DNA of 64,000 nucleotides from Actinoplanes ianthinogenes (GTDB lineage: Bacteria; Actinomycetota; Actinomycetes; Mycobacteriales; Micromonosporaceae): positions 1,736,001 through 1,800,000 of the forward strand of contig NZ_AP023356.1 of assembly GCF_018324205.1 (NCBI RefSeq), read 5' to 3'. The notes beneath the pieces were generated by a model that searched no databases, was not told the DNA's origin, and saw only the letters and a program-made list of their open reading frames with translations. A program made the translations under genes and the position numbers. How positions within the stretch are numbered: the stretch's first letter is position 1; each line of letters starts with the position of its first letter. Positions 42,025-50,361 of this stretch are shown piece after piece.

Positions 42025-43263
42025 ATGCGTGTGCTCCTCCTCGCCACGCTGGTCAACGCGTTCGGCAACGGCGCCTACCTGACGACCAGCGTGCTGTTCC
42101 TGACCACGGTCGCCGGGCTCAGCCCCGCGACGATCGCCATCGGACTCAGCGCCGGGGCCGCGGCCGGGGTGCTCGCGATGACGCCGCTCGGCTACCTCGC
42201 CGACCGATATGGACCGAGACGGCTGTCCATCCTGGCCATGGTGGTGCTCGCGGGGGCGTACACCGCCCTGCTCGGGGTGCACTCGGCGGTGCCGTTCACG
42301 CTGCTCTCCTGCGTGATCGCGGTGGCCACCGCGCTGGCCAAGGGCGCCAACGGGGCGCTCGCCGCCGGCGCCGTGCCGGCGACCGAGCGGCTGCGGATGC
42401 GGGCCCGGATGCGCAGCCTCACCAATGCGGGCATGGGCATCGGCACACTCGCCGGGAGCGGTCCGCTGCTGATCCAGGGCCATGCCGGGTACGTCGTGAT
42501 CCTGCTCGCCAACGCGCTGACGTTCCTGGCCGCGGCCCTGTTGCTGACCCGCGCCCCGCAGGTCCCGCCACAGGTGACCCCGGCCGGCGGACCGCGCCTG
42601 GTGGCGTTGCGGGATCGGGCGTTCCTGTCCTTCGCGGCGCTCGACGGGCTGCTCACCAGCACCTACAACGACCTGCTCGGCCTCGGCCTGCCGCTGTGGC
42701 TGGCGACCCGGGCGCACGCCCCGCTCTGGCTGATCTCGGTGGCCCTGGTGATCAACACGGCCGGATGCGTGCTGCTCCAGGTCCGGATGGCCGGCGGGGT
42801 GTCCGGGCTGGCCGCCGCGCGCCGGTCCGCGCTGCGCGGCAGCCTGGTGGTGGCCCTGTCCTGCGCGGTGATCGCGGCCGGCAGCGATCGATCACCACTG
42901 CTCGCCGGCACGCTGATCGGGCTGGCCGCCGTGATCCACGTGCTCGGCGAGGTGTGGCTGTCCACCGGCAGCTGGGGCATCGTCTTCGAGCTGGCCCCGC
43001 CCTGGGCCCAGGGTCAGTACCAGGGCGCCTACTTCGCCGGCCGCGGCCTCGGCGACATGGTCGCGCCGCCGCTGGTCACCGCCTGCGTGCTGGGCCTGCA
43101 CGGCTACGGCTGGCTGCTGCTGGGCCTGCTCTTCGCGGGCGGTGGCCTGCTCTACGGTCCGGTCACCCGGTGGGCGGCCGCCACCCGCCCCACCGTGCCC
43201 GCCGAAGAGGCGCCCCGCCCCGATCAGCCGATGGTGACGGTGCCACCCGGACAGGGTGACTGA
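42025..43263 (+). CDS. MFS transporter, probable exporter of the PLP-operon product
   Basis: The 412-residue protein has 12 predicted helices, with the MFS loop motif 'GYLADRYGPRRL' between helices 2 and 3 and a related 'TRAPQVPPQ' central loop. The long central loop and RYGPRRL are typical of drug/metabolite exporters. It diverges from the decarboxylase/cysteine-synthase/desulfurase operon, as SbnD-like exporters do in metallophore clusters (inference). No ribosome site precedes the ATG, consistent with a leaderless mRNA. Confidence 0.92.
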   Translation: MRVLLLATLVNAFGNGAYLTTSVLFLTTVAGLSPATIAIGLSAGAAAGVLAMTPLGYLADRYGPRRLSILAMVVLAGAYTALLGVHSAVPFTLLSCVIAVATALAKGANGALAAGAVPATERLRMRARMRSLTNAGMGIGTLAGSGPLLIQGHAGYVVILLANALTFLAAALLLTRAPQVPPQVTPAGGPRLVALRDRAFLSFAALDGLLTSTYNDLLGLGLPLWLATRAHAPLWLISVALVINTAGCVLLQVRMAGGVSGLAAARRSALRGSLVVALSCAVIAAGSDRSPLLAGTLIGLAAVIHVLGEVWLSTGSWGIVFELAPPWAQGQYQGAYFAGRGLGDMVAPPLVTACVLGLHGYGWLLLGLLFAGGGLLYGPVTRWAAATRPTVPAEEAPRPDQPMVTVPPGQGD

Positions 43264-43299
43264 GCCGGTGTCGATGACGGCGACCGCACCGGCCCGGCT

Positions 43300-43319
43300 G
43301 CCGGCGCGGCCGCGCCGGC
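43300..43319. terminator. Perfect 20-bp palindrome between convergent genes
   Basis: GCCGGCGCGGCCGCGCCGGC lies 37 bases after the MFS stop and 111 bases from the pectinesterase stop. As RNA it would form a short GC-only hairpin; there is no U-tract. Confidence 0.35.
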
Positions 43320-43429
43320 CCACGCGGTCGCGCCGGCAGCGGCCAGTGCGTCGGGCCGGGCCCTTCGGCCGGTCGCGGAGGTGCCTTCCACGATCGGCGC
43401 GGGGCGGTCCGATGGCCGGCAGAGCGCGA

Positions 43430-44491
43430 TCAGCAGTAGGGGTGCCAGTCGTCGGAGCCGGTCAGGAAGTCGGCGACGTCGTTGCCGGCGGCCTCGGCGG
43501 GGGTGAGCTGCGGGCGGTCCGGGGACGTGAGCGCGCCGGGCCCGGTGTTGCGGTACTCGGCGAGGCGGGCCTCGGACCAGGGCCAGGTGCCGAAGTCGCT
43601 CCAGGCGGTGGCGCCGATGTGCGCGCCGATCCAGGAGTTGCGGATGATCGTCTGGCCGATGGCGTTCGGGTCGTTGCTCGGATGCCAGGGGCGGCCGAGG
43701 TACACGGTGCCGGCGGGCGCGTCGGACGTGAGGCGGCAGTGGGTGAACAGCAGCCCGTGCGGGTTGGTGATGTCGGTGCTCGGCGCGGTGACGTAGCCGT
43801 TCGGGGTGCTGCCACGGTTGAGCGAGTGCACCCGGCAGCGATCGAAAACGGCCGTGGCGCGGCCGAAGATGAAGTCGACGTCGCCCTCGACGTAGCAGTC
43901 GCGGAAGGAGGCGCGGGCGACGACCCCGGCCGCGGTGCTGTTGACGTAGAGGGTGTCCTGGTTCGCCAGGAAGCGCACCCGCTCGAAGATCAGTTTGTCC
44001 GCGCGGGTGAGGACGGCGACCGCCTGCCGGTTGGTGATCTCCGGGTGCGCGGCCTCGTCGAACAGGTTGGCGAAGGTCAGGTTCCGCGCGCGGAACCCGG
44101 CGCCGTTGACGGTGACCGAGGCGCTGCCCGAGGTGCCCCACGGGGTGCCGTCCGGCTTGAGGGTGCCGTTGGCCCGGTCGTCGGCGATCAGAACCTCGGC
44201 CGGGGCGCGGCCGAGGCCGCGCAGTTCGAGGTTCGTCTTGTCCGCGGGCACGATGACCTGGCCCAGGTAGCTGCCGGGCCGGACCCCGATACGGTACGGC
44301 GTCAGCGCGCCGGCCGGCGCCGCGTCGATCGCCGCCTGCACGGTCGTGACGTCGCCCCCGCCGTCGGCGGCGACGATCAGGTCGAGGCCCGGATCATGGC
44401 CAGGACGGGCGTTCGCCGGGCCGGACCAGGCGACGGCAGCACCGGCGCCGAGCGTGGCGGAGAGTTCGAGGAAGTGTCGTCGGCGCATCAT
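43430..44491 (-). CDS. Tat-exported pectinesterase (pectin methylesterase)
   Basis: The 353-residue enzyme begins with a Tat signal (RRRHFLE, cut near AxA at about residue 28). The right-handed beta-helix carries the family 8 carbohydrate-esterase residues: 'LANQDTLYV' (Gln), 'DVDFIFGRA' (catalytic Asp) and 'YLGRPWHP' (Arg). It demethylates pectin outside the cell. Two ATG codons are adjacent; the second, at 44488, has better spacing from GGGAGG. A perfect palindrome at 44513 probably binds a LacI-type repressor. It stands alone and fits a plant-debris lifestyle. Confidence 0.93.
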   Translation of the reverse strand: MMRRRHFLELSATLGAGAAVAWSGPANARPGHDPGLDLIVAADGGGDVTTVQAAIDAAPAGALTPYRIGVRPGSYLGQVIVPADKTNLELRGLGRAPAEVLIADDRANGTLKPDGTPWGTSGSASVTVNGAGFRARNLTFANLFDEAAHPEITNRQAVAVLTRADKLIFERVRFLANQDTLYVNSTAAGVVARASFRDCYVEGDVDFIFGRATAVFDRCRVHSLNRGSTPNGYVTAPSTDITNPHGLLFTHCRLTSDAPAGTVYLGRPWHPSNDPNAIGQTIIRNSWIGAHIGATAWSDFGTWPWSEARLAEYRNTGPGALTSPDRPQLTPAEAAGNDVADFLTGSDDWHPYC

Positions 44492-44512
44492 GGCCTCCCG
44501 GCCCTAGCTGGG

Positions 44513-44526
44513 GGAAAGGGCTTTCC
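44513..44526. promoter_or_regulatory. Palindrome GGAAAGGGCTTTCC upstream of pectinesterase
   Basis: Six-base perfect arms around GG, 22 bases from the start codon. Shape and position fit a sugar-responsive repressor operator. Confidence 0.5.
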
Positions 44527-44758
44527 TCACGGCACCGTAGGCGACCCGATCCAGCCTCGTCAATGGATCGCGCACCACGACGGCAATCCGGGTGTCGCGC
44601 GGTCCCGATCGGGCTCTAAGCTCTGAGGCACTCCATATCGAACAGCGCCGATGCCAATCCCCGGGAGTCGAAGCGGGGCATTACGAGATCACCTCGTCCG
44701 GCGGCGGCCTCGACTTCGTCACCGACGGGAAGCCTCGGCGAGCCGAGCCTGACCGACG

Positions 44759-44792
44759 GGAACAGGACGGGCCGTCGGGCCCGCCCTGTTCC
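44759..44792 (-). terminator. Strong stem-loop after the YRDG-repeat secreted-protein gene
   Basis: Arms 44759-44773 and 44778-44792 pair over 15 bases with one mismatch around a four-base loop. It lies 12 bases past the stop of the minus-strand gene. The rest of the 312-base gap 44492-44803 holds the pectinesterase operator and no convincing gene. Confidence 0.7.
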
Positions 44793-44803
44793 ACTCCGGT
44801 GGG

Positions 44804-45139
44804 TCAGCAGTATTCGCGGAATCCCGCGCGGAAACCCCGCGCGAATCCGCGGTCATACCCCTGCTCGTAATCGCTGTTGCGGGCACGCAGGCCCGCGGCG
44901 CCTCTCATCGGCTCGGTGCAGTCGTCCTCGGCCGCCTGCCAGCCGTCGCGATAACCGTCCCGGTAGCCCTGGCGGTAATCCCGGTCGCCGGCGCCGACAC
45001 CGACGCTCCCGCTGGTGGCGAGGACCGCGGACGGCACGGGTGCGGCCGCGGCGGGCGACACGGCAACGCCCTGCACGATCCCGATCCCGCCCAGAAACAG
45101 CAGGGTCCCGGTCACGGCGCTCATTTTACGGATGCTCAT
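44804..45139 (-). CDS. Small secreted protein with YRxGYRDGY repeats
   Basis: The 111-residue protein has a Sec signal (about 1-37, ending AAAA-AP). The mature part is built of 'DYRQGYRDGYRDGW' and 'DYEQGYDRGFARGFRAGFREYC', an aromatic/Gly/Arg repeat with acidic interruptions, plus two or three cysteines. GGGGGAG lies nine bases before the ATG. Such repeats occur in small actinobacterial envelope proteins of unknown function. The gene has its own terminator. Confidence 0.85.
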   Translation of the reverse strand: MSIRKMSAVTGTLLFLGGIGIVQGVAVSPAAAAPVPSAVLATSGSVGVGAGDRDYRQGYRDGYRDGWQAAEDDCTEPMRGAAGLRARNSDYEQGYDRGFARGFRAGFREYC

Positions 45140-45306
45140 CGTCACGTCTCCCCCCGTTGCGATGCCAAGCCTTCGGGCCCGGCACCTGAAAAATGTACGC
45201 CGCTGTTTCGGAACCGCTGCCGAACAGCGATTTCCGCGCCATTTTTCGGAGACGGGGAGCGCGTTTGCGGACACCGTTCGCAGCCCGGCCGAATTCCGGT
45301 TCCCCC

Positions 45307-45331
45307 GTTCGGCCGGGCAGACCGGCCGAAC
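45307..45331 (-). terminator. Stem-loop downstream of the DUF6114 gene
   Basis: GTTCGGCCGG and CCGGCCGAAC pair perfectly around a five-base loop, 43 bases past the DUF6114 stop. A second imperfect hairpin lies at 45201-45229. No gene is seen in 45140-45373. Confidence 0.6.
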
Positions 45332-45373
45332 GTCGGAAAGGGGCTGGGCCGGCGGGATGAGGGACCGAGCGGC

Positions 45374-45904
45374 CTACTGGGGAGCCGGCTTCTGAGTGAC
45401 CGGCGCCGCGGATTGACCGGAGCCGGGCAGAGGCGGGAAGGCCGCCGGCGGGCCCTCGGTCGCCGGACCGGACGCGGCCGCGTCGTCCGGGGCTTCCGCG
45501 CCCGGCGGGGCCGTGGGCTCCGCGGAGATCGGCGCCCAGGCGAACCCCAGCGCCCCGCCGACCAGCGTCAGCAGCAGACCGATGAGGAATCCGCCCATGT
45601 TCGAGGTCAGAAAGGTGCCGAGCCCGCACACCATGGCGATCAGCGCATAGAACACGTGCTGCGCCGGATTGAGGATGAGCAGCACGCCGAGCAGAATGAT
45701 CACGAATGGCAACAGGTAACCGATGAAATTCTGCATGCCGACGTGCAGCACCACGCCCAGCGGCGCCCAGACCGTCATCAGGATCTCGGTCCCGCCGAGC
45801 AGGACCAGCAGCCCGCCCCAGAACGGCCGGCTGCGGCGCCACGTCCGGAAGCCCCGCCAGGCGCGGGCGCCCGGCGAGACTCGATGCGTTCCGGTCCCGG
45901 ACAC
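45374..45904 (-). CDS. DUF6114 family membrane protein
   Basis: The 176-residue protein has four hydrophobic helices (about residues 28-130) and a Pro/Ala-rich cytoplasmic or external tail of about 40 residues. The segment 'RRSRPFWGGLLVLLGGTEIL' is characteristic of DUF6114. The GTG start lies two bases after the DUF6230 stop. DUF6230 and DUF6114 genes are commonly adjacent in streptomycetes (from memory), so they probably act together in the membrane. Function is unknown. Confidence 0.88.
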   Translation of the reverse strand: MSGTGTHRVSPGARAWRGFRTWRRSRPFWGGLLVLLGGTEILMTVWAPLGVVLHVGMQNFIGYLLPFVIILLGVLLILNPAQHVFYALIAMVCGLGTFLTSNMGGFLIGLLLTLVGGALGFAWAPISAEPTAPPGAEAPDDAAASGPATEGPPAAFPPLPGSGQSAAPVTQKPAPQ

Positions 45905-45906
45905 GG

Positions 45907-46512
45907 TCAGCAGCCGTCCGAGGTGAAGGACATGCGCAGGTTGGGCAGGTGGAAGGTGACCGCCGTGGTGGCGTAGTTGTTCTGCCGCACGTTGGTGATG
46001 GTCACCTCCTCGGCCTGCTGGCCGAAGACGCCGATCGCCCCGGTCTTGCCGGGCACCCGGTCGAGCGTGCTCGCGTCCTGGCCGATGTCGATGTTCTTGA
46101 AGTCGCCGTTGCCGCTGATCATGTCGGAGTCGACGACCAGCGTGTCGGCGGTGACCTTGTTGCTCGCACTGCCCGCGGTGAGCTTCATGTTGATGCCGCC
46201 GAGCTCGATGCTCTGGCACAGCCCGTCGAGCTGGGCGTCCCTGATCGCGGAGACGATGACGACCACCTGGCCGCCGGTGTCACCCTCGTTGGGGCTGCCC
46301 GGCGCCATGTGGTCGAGCTCCGCGTACTGCTCGAAGCCGTAACCGTGCAGTTTGGGCGAGGTGACGGTGAACGGCATGCCGGAGATCGAGAAGGACGCCG
46401 CGAGCACCCCCTTGCCGGTCAGCAGGATCAGGCCGGTCATCGCCGCGAGGCCGCCGAGCAGCATCGCGGTGAACCGGCGCCAGCGGGTCCTTCCGAGACG
46501 TGTAGGGGACAT
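45907..46512 (-). CDS. DUF6230 family membrane-anchored extracytoplasmic protein
   Basis: The 201-residue protein has a basic N-terminus with one helix (about 15-40), which may be an uncleaved signal. A strand-rich outer domain follows, including 'SFSISGMPFTV' and 'NIDIGQDASTLD', with a closing cysteine. GAGGAGAG precedes the ATG at 46512. It is co-transcribed with the DUF6114 gene and divergent control may come from the TetR gene on the same strand 130 bases upstream. Function is unknown. Confidence 0.88.
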   Translation of the reverse strand: MSPTRLGRTRWRRFTAMLLGGLAAMTGLILLTGKGVLAASFSISGMPFTVTSPKLHGYGFEQYAELDHMAPGSPNEGDTGGQVVVIVSAIRDAQLDGLCQSIELGGINMKLTAGSASNKVTADTLVVDSDMISGNGDFKNIDIGQDASTLDRVPGKTGAIGVFGQQAEEVTITNVRQNNYATTAVTFHLPNLRMSFTSDGC

Positions 46513-46642
46513 GACTCTCCTCATCACGCGCGGCCGGCACTGCGGATGCCGCCCAACGCCTCGTTATTGGCGTTTCTCGATGGATTTCGGGAAAGTTACG
46601 CCGCAGTAACAGAGGCGTCAAGCTGAGCCGCACCTGATTCAG

Positions 46643-47374
46643 TCAGTGAAAAACCCCGTCGGTATCTGACGCCGCGCACGGCGCGACCACCCGGTCACCG
46701 CCGGCCTGGACGGTCAGCTCGGTGGCGGCCGCGTCGCGGCCCACGAACGGCGCCATCATGAAGTAGCTGAGCATCGGCAGCAGCTCCGGCAGCGCGGTGG
46801 CCCGGCCGGCCGAGACGTACCCGTAAATCGTCGAGTAGACGCCGCCCACCACCGTGTCGACCAGGCCCTCCGGCACCTCCGGCGCCTCCTTGAAGAACCG
46901 GGAGAACCGGCCGAGCAACTCGGTGCGGTCCCGGCGGGCGAGCGGGCCGGCCGCGTCGATCTCGACGATCGCCATGGCGGCGAACGCCGGCACGCTCGCC
47001 AGCACGTCGAGCAGCACCTTGAGCGCGGCCCGGGCGCCGGCCCGCCAGTCGGCGGCGTCCGCGTACGCCTCGTCCATCATCCGCAGCACCACCCCGGTCC
47101 CGTGCCGGTAGGTGTCCAGGAACGCGTCCTCCTTGCCGGCGAAGAGCGCGTAGAACGCCGGACGGGTCACCCCGGCCGCCGTGCAGATGTCGCTCACTCG
47201 GGCATTCACGTACCCTTTCTCGGCGACCGTGTGCACCAGCGCGTCGAACAGCCGCTCCCGTTGCGTGGCGGCGATGACCTCGGGCGGCAGCGATCGCGGG
47301 CCGCGTTTGATGGCGCGGGCCGGATCACGTCCCGCCCGGGCGCCCGGCAGCGGACTGAGTACTGGTTTCGTCAT
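46643..47374 (-). CDS. TetR-family transcriptional regulator next to DUF6230/DUF6114
   Basis: The 243-residue protein has an N-terminal extension of about 35 residues, a TetR helix-turn-helix (about 40-85: 'ALVHTVAEKGYVNARVSDI', 'VTRPAFYALFAGKED') and a C-terminal ligand-binding domain. It lies upstream of the DUF6230 gene on the same strand and divergent from two secreted-protein genes. Palindromes in the shared region suggest it regulates both sides. Confidence 0.92.
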   Translation of the reverse strand: MTKPVLSPLPGARAGRDPARAIKRGPRSLPPEVIAATQRERLFDALVHTVAEKGYVNARVSDICTAAGVTRPAFYALFAGKEDAFLDTYRHGTGVVLRMMDEAYADAADWRAGARAALKVLLDVLASVPAFAAMAIVEIDAAGPLARRDRTELLGRFSRFFKEAPEVPEGLVDTVVGGVYSTIYGYVSAGRATALPELLPMLSYFMMAPFVGRDAAATELTVQAGGDRVVAPCAASDTDGVFH

Positions 47375-47386
47375 CGTCGTCCCTCA

Positions 47387-47432
47387 ATGTCTTGACATGG
47401 CATACCGCCGGGGTTTTTTATACCGTGAGGTA
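47387..47432 (+). promoter_or_regulatory. Promoter with ATGTCTTGACAT and TACCGTGAGGTA palindromes
   Basis: TTGACA (47392-47397) lies inside ATGTCTTGACAT (47387-47398). An A/T stretch TTTTTTATA follows at 17-19 bases, and TACCGTGAGGTA (47421-47432) lies at the expected transcription start. This would be the rightward promoter for the secreted-protein genes and a TetR operator. Confidence 0.5.
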
Positions 47433-47547
47433 CGGATCTCGATGGTGCGTGAGGCGGGTTCCCCCAGTATCGCCTCCCACTCAAGTCCCGGAACGCTGCG
47501 GAAACGGCCGGGTACCCGTCCCACCGAGTCCCCGAAGGAGTGACGCC

Positions 47548-48435
47548 ATGAAAGCGTCACGAGTCCTCGTCGCCGTGGCCGCCATCCTGGCACTCACCGC
47601 GACACCCGCCCAAGCCGCACCCGGCGGCGCCTACGCCGGCCTGGACAACTGTCCGCTCACCTCGGCCACCATGAAGGACCCGACGAACCTCCAGGTCGGC
47701 TGCGTCCACTCGGTCACCACCGGCGGCAGCGTGACGATCGGCGCGAACGTCGTGCCGCTGGACAGCCCGATCACCATCCAATTCGGTGTCTACTGGCCGG
47801 CCGACGCACCGGTCCGCGAGTTCCCGGACGGCACCGTCGCCAACGTCTACTCCACCGTCCCCGCCGCCAAGGGTAAGACCCTGGTGGCCAAGCCGTTACA
47901 GGTGTCCATCCCCGGCATCGCCAACATCATCCCCGGGGTGACCAGCGTTTTCGCCCAGGTCGAGCTGGCCGGGTCGATCACCGGCTTCGTGCCGCTGGCC
48001 ACCGGCGAGGACACTCCGGTCTTCGTGCTGCCGGTCAAGCTGCACCTCTACAACGCGCTGTTCGGGACCAAGTGCTACATCGGCTCGGACAGCAACCCGA
48101 TCAGGTTCAGCCCGACCACCGGCACGACCAGCCCGCCGGCCCCGAACCAGCCGATCACCGGCGATCCCGGGACGCTCACCGTGGTGCCCGACCCCAACGG
48201 GTTCGAGACGCTGGGCGTCGGCTTCACCGGCGCGACGCTGGTGGACAACGCTTATGGCGTACCGAAAGCGAATGGTTGTGGCCTGATCCCGGGCAGCCTG
48301 GACGCGCTGATCAACCTGGCCTTCGGACTTCCCTCCGCGCCCGGCAAGAACGCCGTGGTGTTCAGCGGCAACAACACCGCCTTCGCCCTCTCCCCGAGCC
48401 TGGACGACCTCACCGGGGCGCTCGCCGCCTCCTGA
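47548..48435 (+). CDS. Secreted protein of unknown family
   Basis: The 295-residue protein has a clear Sec signal (about 1-26, AQA-AP). The mature part is strand-rich, with four cysteines that could form two disulfides (DNCPL, GCVHS, KCYIG, GCGLI) and a Pro/Thr segment near residue 195. No catalytic motif is seen. GAAGGAG lies eight bases before the ATG. The next secreted-protein gene follows in 17 bases, so the two form an operon and may act together at the cell surface. Confidence 0.88.
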   Translation: MKASRVLVAVAAILALTATPAQAAPGGAYAGLDNCPLTSATMKDPTNLQVGCVHSVTTGGSVTIGANVVPLDSPITIQFGVYWPADAPVREFPDGTVANVYSTVPAAKGKTLVAKPLQVSIPGIANIIPGVTSVFAQVELAGSITGFVPLATGEDTPVFVLPVKLHLYNALFGTKCYIGSDSNPIRFSPTTGTTSPPAPNQPITGDPGTLTVVPDPNGFETLGVGFTGATLVDNAYGVPKANGCGLIPGSLDALINLAFGLPSAPGKNAVVFSGNNTAFALSPSLDDLTGALAAS

Positions 48436-48452
48436 CCGAAAGGTGCACCCCC

Positions 48453-49109
48453 ATGCACAAGTTCCGGATCACCGCCGCCGTCCTGAGCGGCGCCACCACC
48501 GCCCTGCTGTTCGCCGCACCGGCGATGGCCGACGACCCCGCCGTCCTGACCACCGACAGCCTGGCCGGCCCCGCGGTCGCCGTCGGTGACACCATCTCGG
48601 CCGGCATCGTCGGCGGCAGTCAGGCGGTCTTCGCCACCGCGCCGGGCGGCGCCAACGGCATGAAGTGCACCACCTCCAGCTTCAGCGCCGTGGTGAACGA
48701 CAACCCGGCGGCGCCCGGCGCCGCCGCGCTCGGCTCCACGCTCGCCGTCTCCGGCTGCACGGTCACCGGCGTCCCCGGGGTGACCGGCGTCAACAGCGTG
48801 ACGATCAACAACCAGCCGTACGCCACCACGGTCGCCAGCGACGGCACCGTGACGGTCACCGGCACCGACGCCGCGCCGATCTCCGCGACGCTGAACCTGA
48901 AGTCCCTGCTGGGCTCGGTGATCTGCAACTTCGTGGCGACCGGCAACACGATCACGGCGGTCGCCGACAACACCGACAACTCGATCACGTTCACCGATCA
49001 GCAGTTCACCAAGTCGAGCGGCCCGGCCGCGTGCGTGGCCAACGGCTACTTCACCGCGAAGTACACCCCGGTGGTGAACTCCGCCTCGTCCCCGATCTTC
49101 GTCAACTGA
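48453..49109 (+). CDS. Secreted protein of unknown family, partner of the preceding gene
   Basis: The 218-residue protein has a signal peptide (about 1-27, AMA-DD). The mature part is rich in Thr, Val, Ala and Asn and looks like a beta-sandwich, with four cysteines (MKCTT, SGCTV, VICNF, AACVA). It lacks a sortase signal and a lipobox. AAAGGTG precedes the ATG. Composition resembles small coat-like or adhesive proteins, but no family is recognised. Confidence 0.88.
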   Translation: MHKFRITAAVLSGATTALLFAAPAMADDPAVLTTDSLAGPAVAVGDTISAGIVGGSQAVFATAPGGANGMKCTTSSFSAVVNDNPAAPGAAALGSTLAVSGCTVTGVPGVTGVNSVTINNQPYATTVASDGTVTVTGTDAAPISATLNLKSLLGSVICNFVATGNTITAVADNTDNSITFTDQQFTKSSGPAACVANGYFTAKYTPVVNSASSPIFVN

Positions 49110-49116
49110 TCCCCGG

Positions 49117-49148
49117 GTGGCCCGCGGGTCTCACGGCTTGCGGGCCAC
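49117..49148. terminator. Stem-loop shared by convergent genes
   Basis: GTGGCCCGC and GCGGGCCAC pair perfectly across a 14-base loop. It starts eight bases after the secreted-protein stop and includes the last codons of the methyltransferase gene. Confidence 0.5.
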
Positions 49149-49919
49149 TCCCCCATAGAGCGCCACCTGCGCGTCCGTGAACGGCGTCGCCTCCTCGGGA
49201 CGCCAGCGCAGGATCGGGACCACGCCCGGCTCCACCAGCTCCAGGCCGTCGAAGAACCCGGCCACCTCGTCCCGGTCGCGCAACCGGGTGGGAATCCCCT
49301 GCGCCCGCATCACCGCGGCGAACTTGCCCCAGGACACCGGGTCGTAATCCGCGGTGATGTGCGAGATCACCAGGTGGCTGCCGCGCGGCACGGCCGCCAT
49401 CAGCTTGGTCACTATGTCGTACGGCTCGACGTCGTCCTCGATGAAGTGCAGCACCGCGAACAGCAGCACCCCGACCGGCTCCTCCAGGTCCAGGGTCTCC
49501 CGCAGCTCCGGCGCGTCCAGGATCTCCTCGATCCGGTGCAGGTCACCGTCCACATAGGCGGTCCGGCCCTCCGGGGTGCTGGTCAGCAGCGCCCGTCCGT
49601 GGGTGAGCACGATCGGGTCCCGGTCCACGTAGACCACCCGCGCCGACGGGTCGACCTGCTGCGCCACCTCGTGCACGTTCAGCGCCGTGGGCAGCCCGCT
49701 GCCGATGTCCAGGAACTGCCGGACTCCCTGCCCGGCCAGGTAGCGCACGGTGCGCCGCAGGAACGCCCGGTTCTGCAGCGGGGCGGTCGCCGCGTTCGGA
49801 TTGACCCGCAGCCCCTCGGCCGCCGCGGCCCGATCCGCCGCGAAGTTGTCCTTGCCCCCGAGCAACACGTCATAGACCCGGGCCGGATGCGGCCGCCCGG
49901 TGTCCAACGCCTCCGCCAC
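49131..49919 (-). CDS. DUF574/Methyltransf_19 family SAM-dependent methyltransferase
   Basis: The 262-residue protein matches the actinobacterial family seen as 'PHPARVYDVLLGGKDNFAADR', then 'FLDIGSGLPT' (SAM motif I), 'VVYVDRDPIVLTHGRALL', and 'GVLLFAVLHFIEDD'. Members are numerous in actinomycetes, and their acceptors are largely unknown. GTG at 49919 has GGAGGGG at good spacing; a TTG four codons upstream is the alternative. Confidence 0.92.
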   Translation of the reverse strand: MAEALDTGRPHPARVYDVLLGGKDNFAADRAAAAEGLRVNPNAATAPLQNRAFLRRTVRYLAGQGVRQFLDIGSGLPTALNVHEVAQQVDPSARVVYVDRDPIVLTHGRALLTSTPEGRTAYVDGDLHRIEEILDAPELRETLDLEEPVGVLLFAVLHFIEDDVEPYDIVTKLMAAVPRGSHLVISHITADYDPVSWGKFAAVMRAQGIPTRLRDRDEVAGFFDGLELVEPGVVPILRWRPEEATPFTDAQVALYGGVARKP

Positions 49920-50055
49920 GAGCCCCTCCAAAGATCCACACCCGACGATGCCCAGCCCAGGATAGGCCCCGGAATCGCCTGGCGGCGTTCCCGGCGCGCG
50001 CGAGGTACCTGGGATCGTGGGGACTACGAGCGCACCCTGAAGCGACGGCGGCGAG

Positions 50056-50361
50056 TCAGCTCTTGCCGTCGGCCTGTTCCTGCTGCTGCTGTTTGCGCTG
50101 GAGGCGGCGCTCCTGGAGGCGGCGCCAGCGGTCGTAGACCTCGAAGGCGGCGGCGGGCGGCTCGGCGGCGCGCCCGGCCTGCCACTGGCGGGGCAGGAAG
50201 GCCTCGGCGCCGGCCCACAGCAGCTCGCTCATCGGGACGGTGCCGCCGTGCAGCTTCATCAGCTCGGCGGCCACCGCGACGGCGTGGTCGCTGCGCCGCC
50301 AGCGCTCCACCATCGACTGGCCGTGCAGCAGGTCGTCGTAGTCCTGCGGATCCAGGTCCAT
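50056..50361 (-). CDS. Small cytoplasmic protein of unknown function
   Basis: The 101-residue protein is mostly helical, with a Gln/Arg/Lys-rich C-terminal coil ('RLQERRLQRKQQQQEQ') after an Ala/Glu-rich segment. It has no membrane segment. The N-terminal 'DPQDYDDLLHGQSM' is distinctive but not tied to a family I know. Codon use is normal for the region. Confidence 0.75.
   Translation of the reverse strand: MDLDPQDYDDLLHGQSMVERWRRSDHAVAVAAELMKLHGGTVPMSELLWAGAEAFLPRQWQAGRAAEPPAAAFEVYDRWRRLQERRLQRKQQQQEQADGKS

Noticed and set aside
44592..44870. Small plus-strand frame upstream of and overlapping the YRDG-repeat gene
   Set aside because: It runs through the clear terminator hairpin and has no coding bias or ribosome site.
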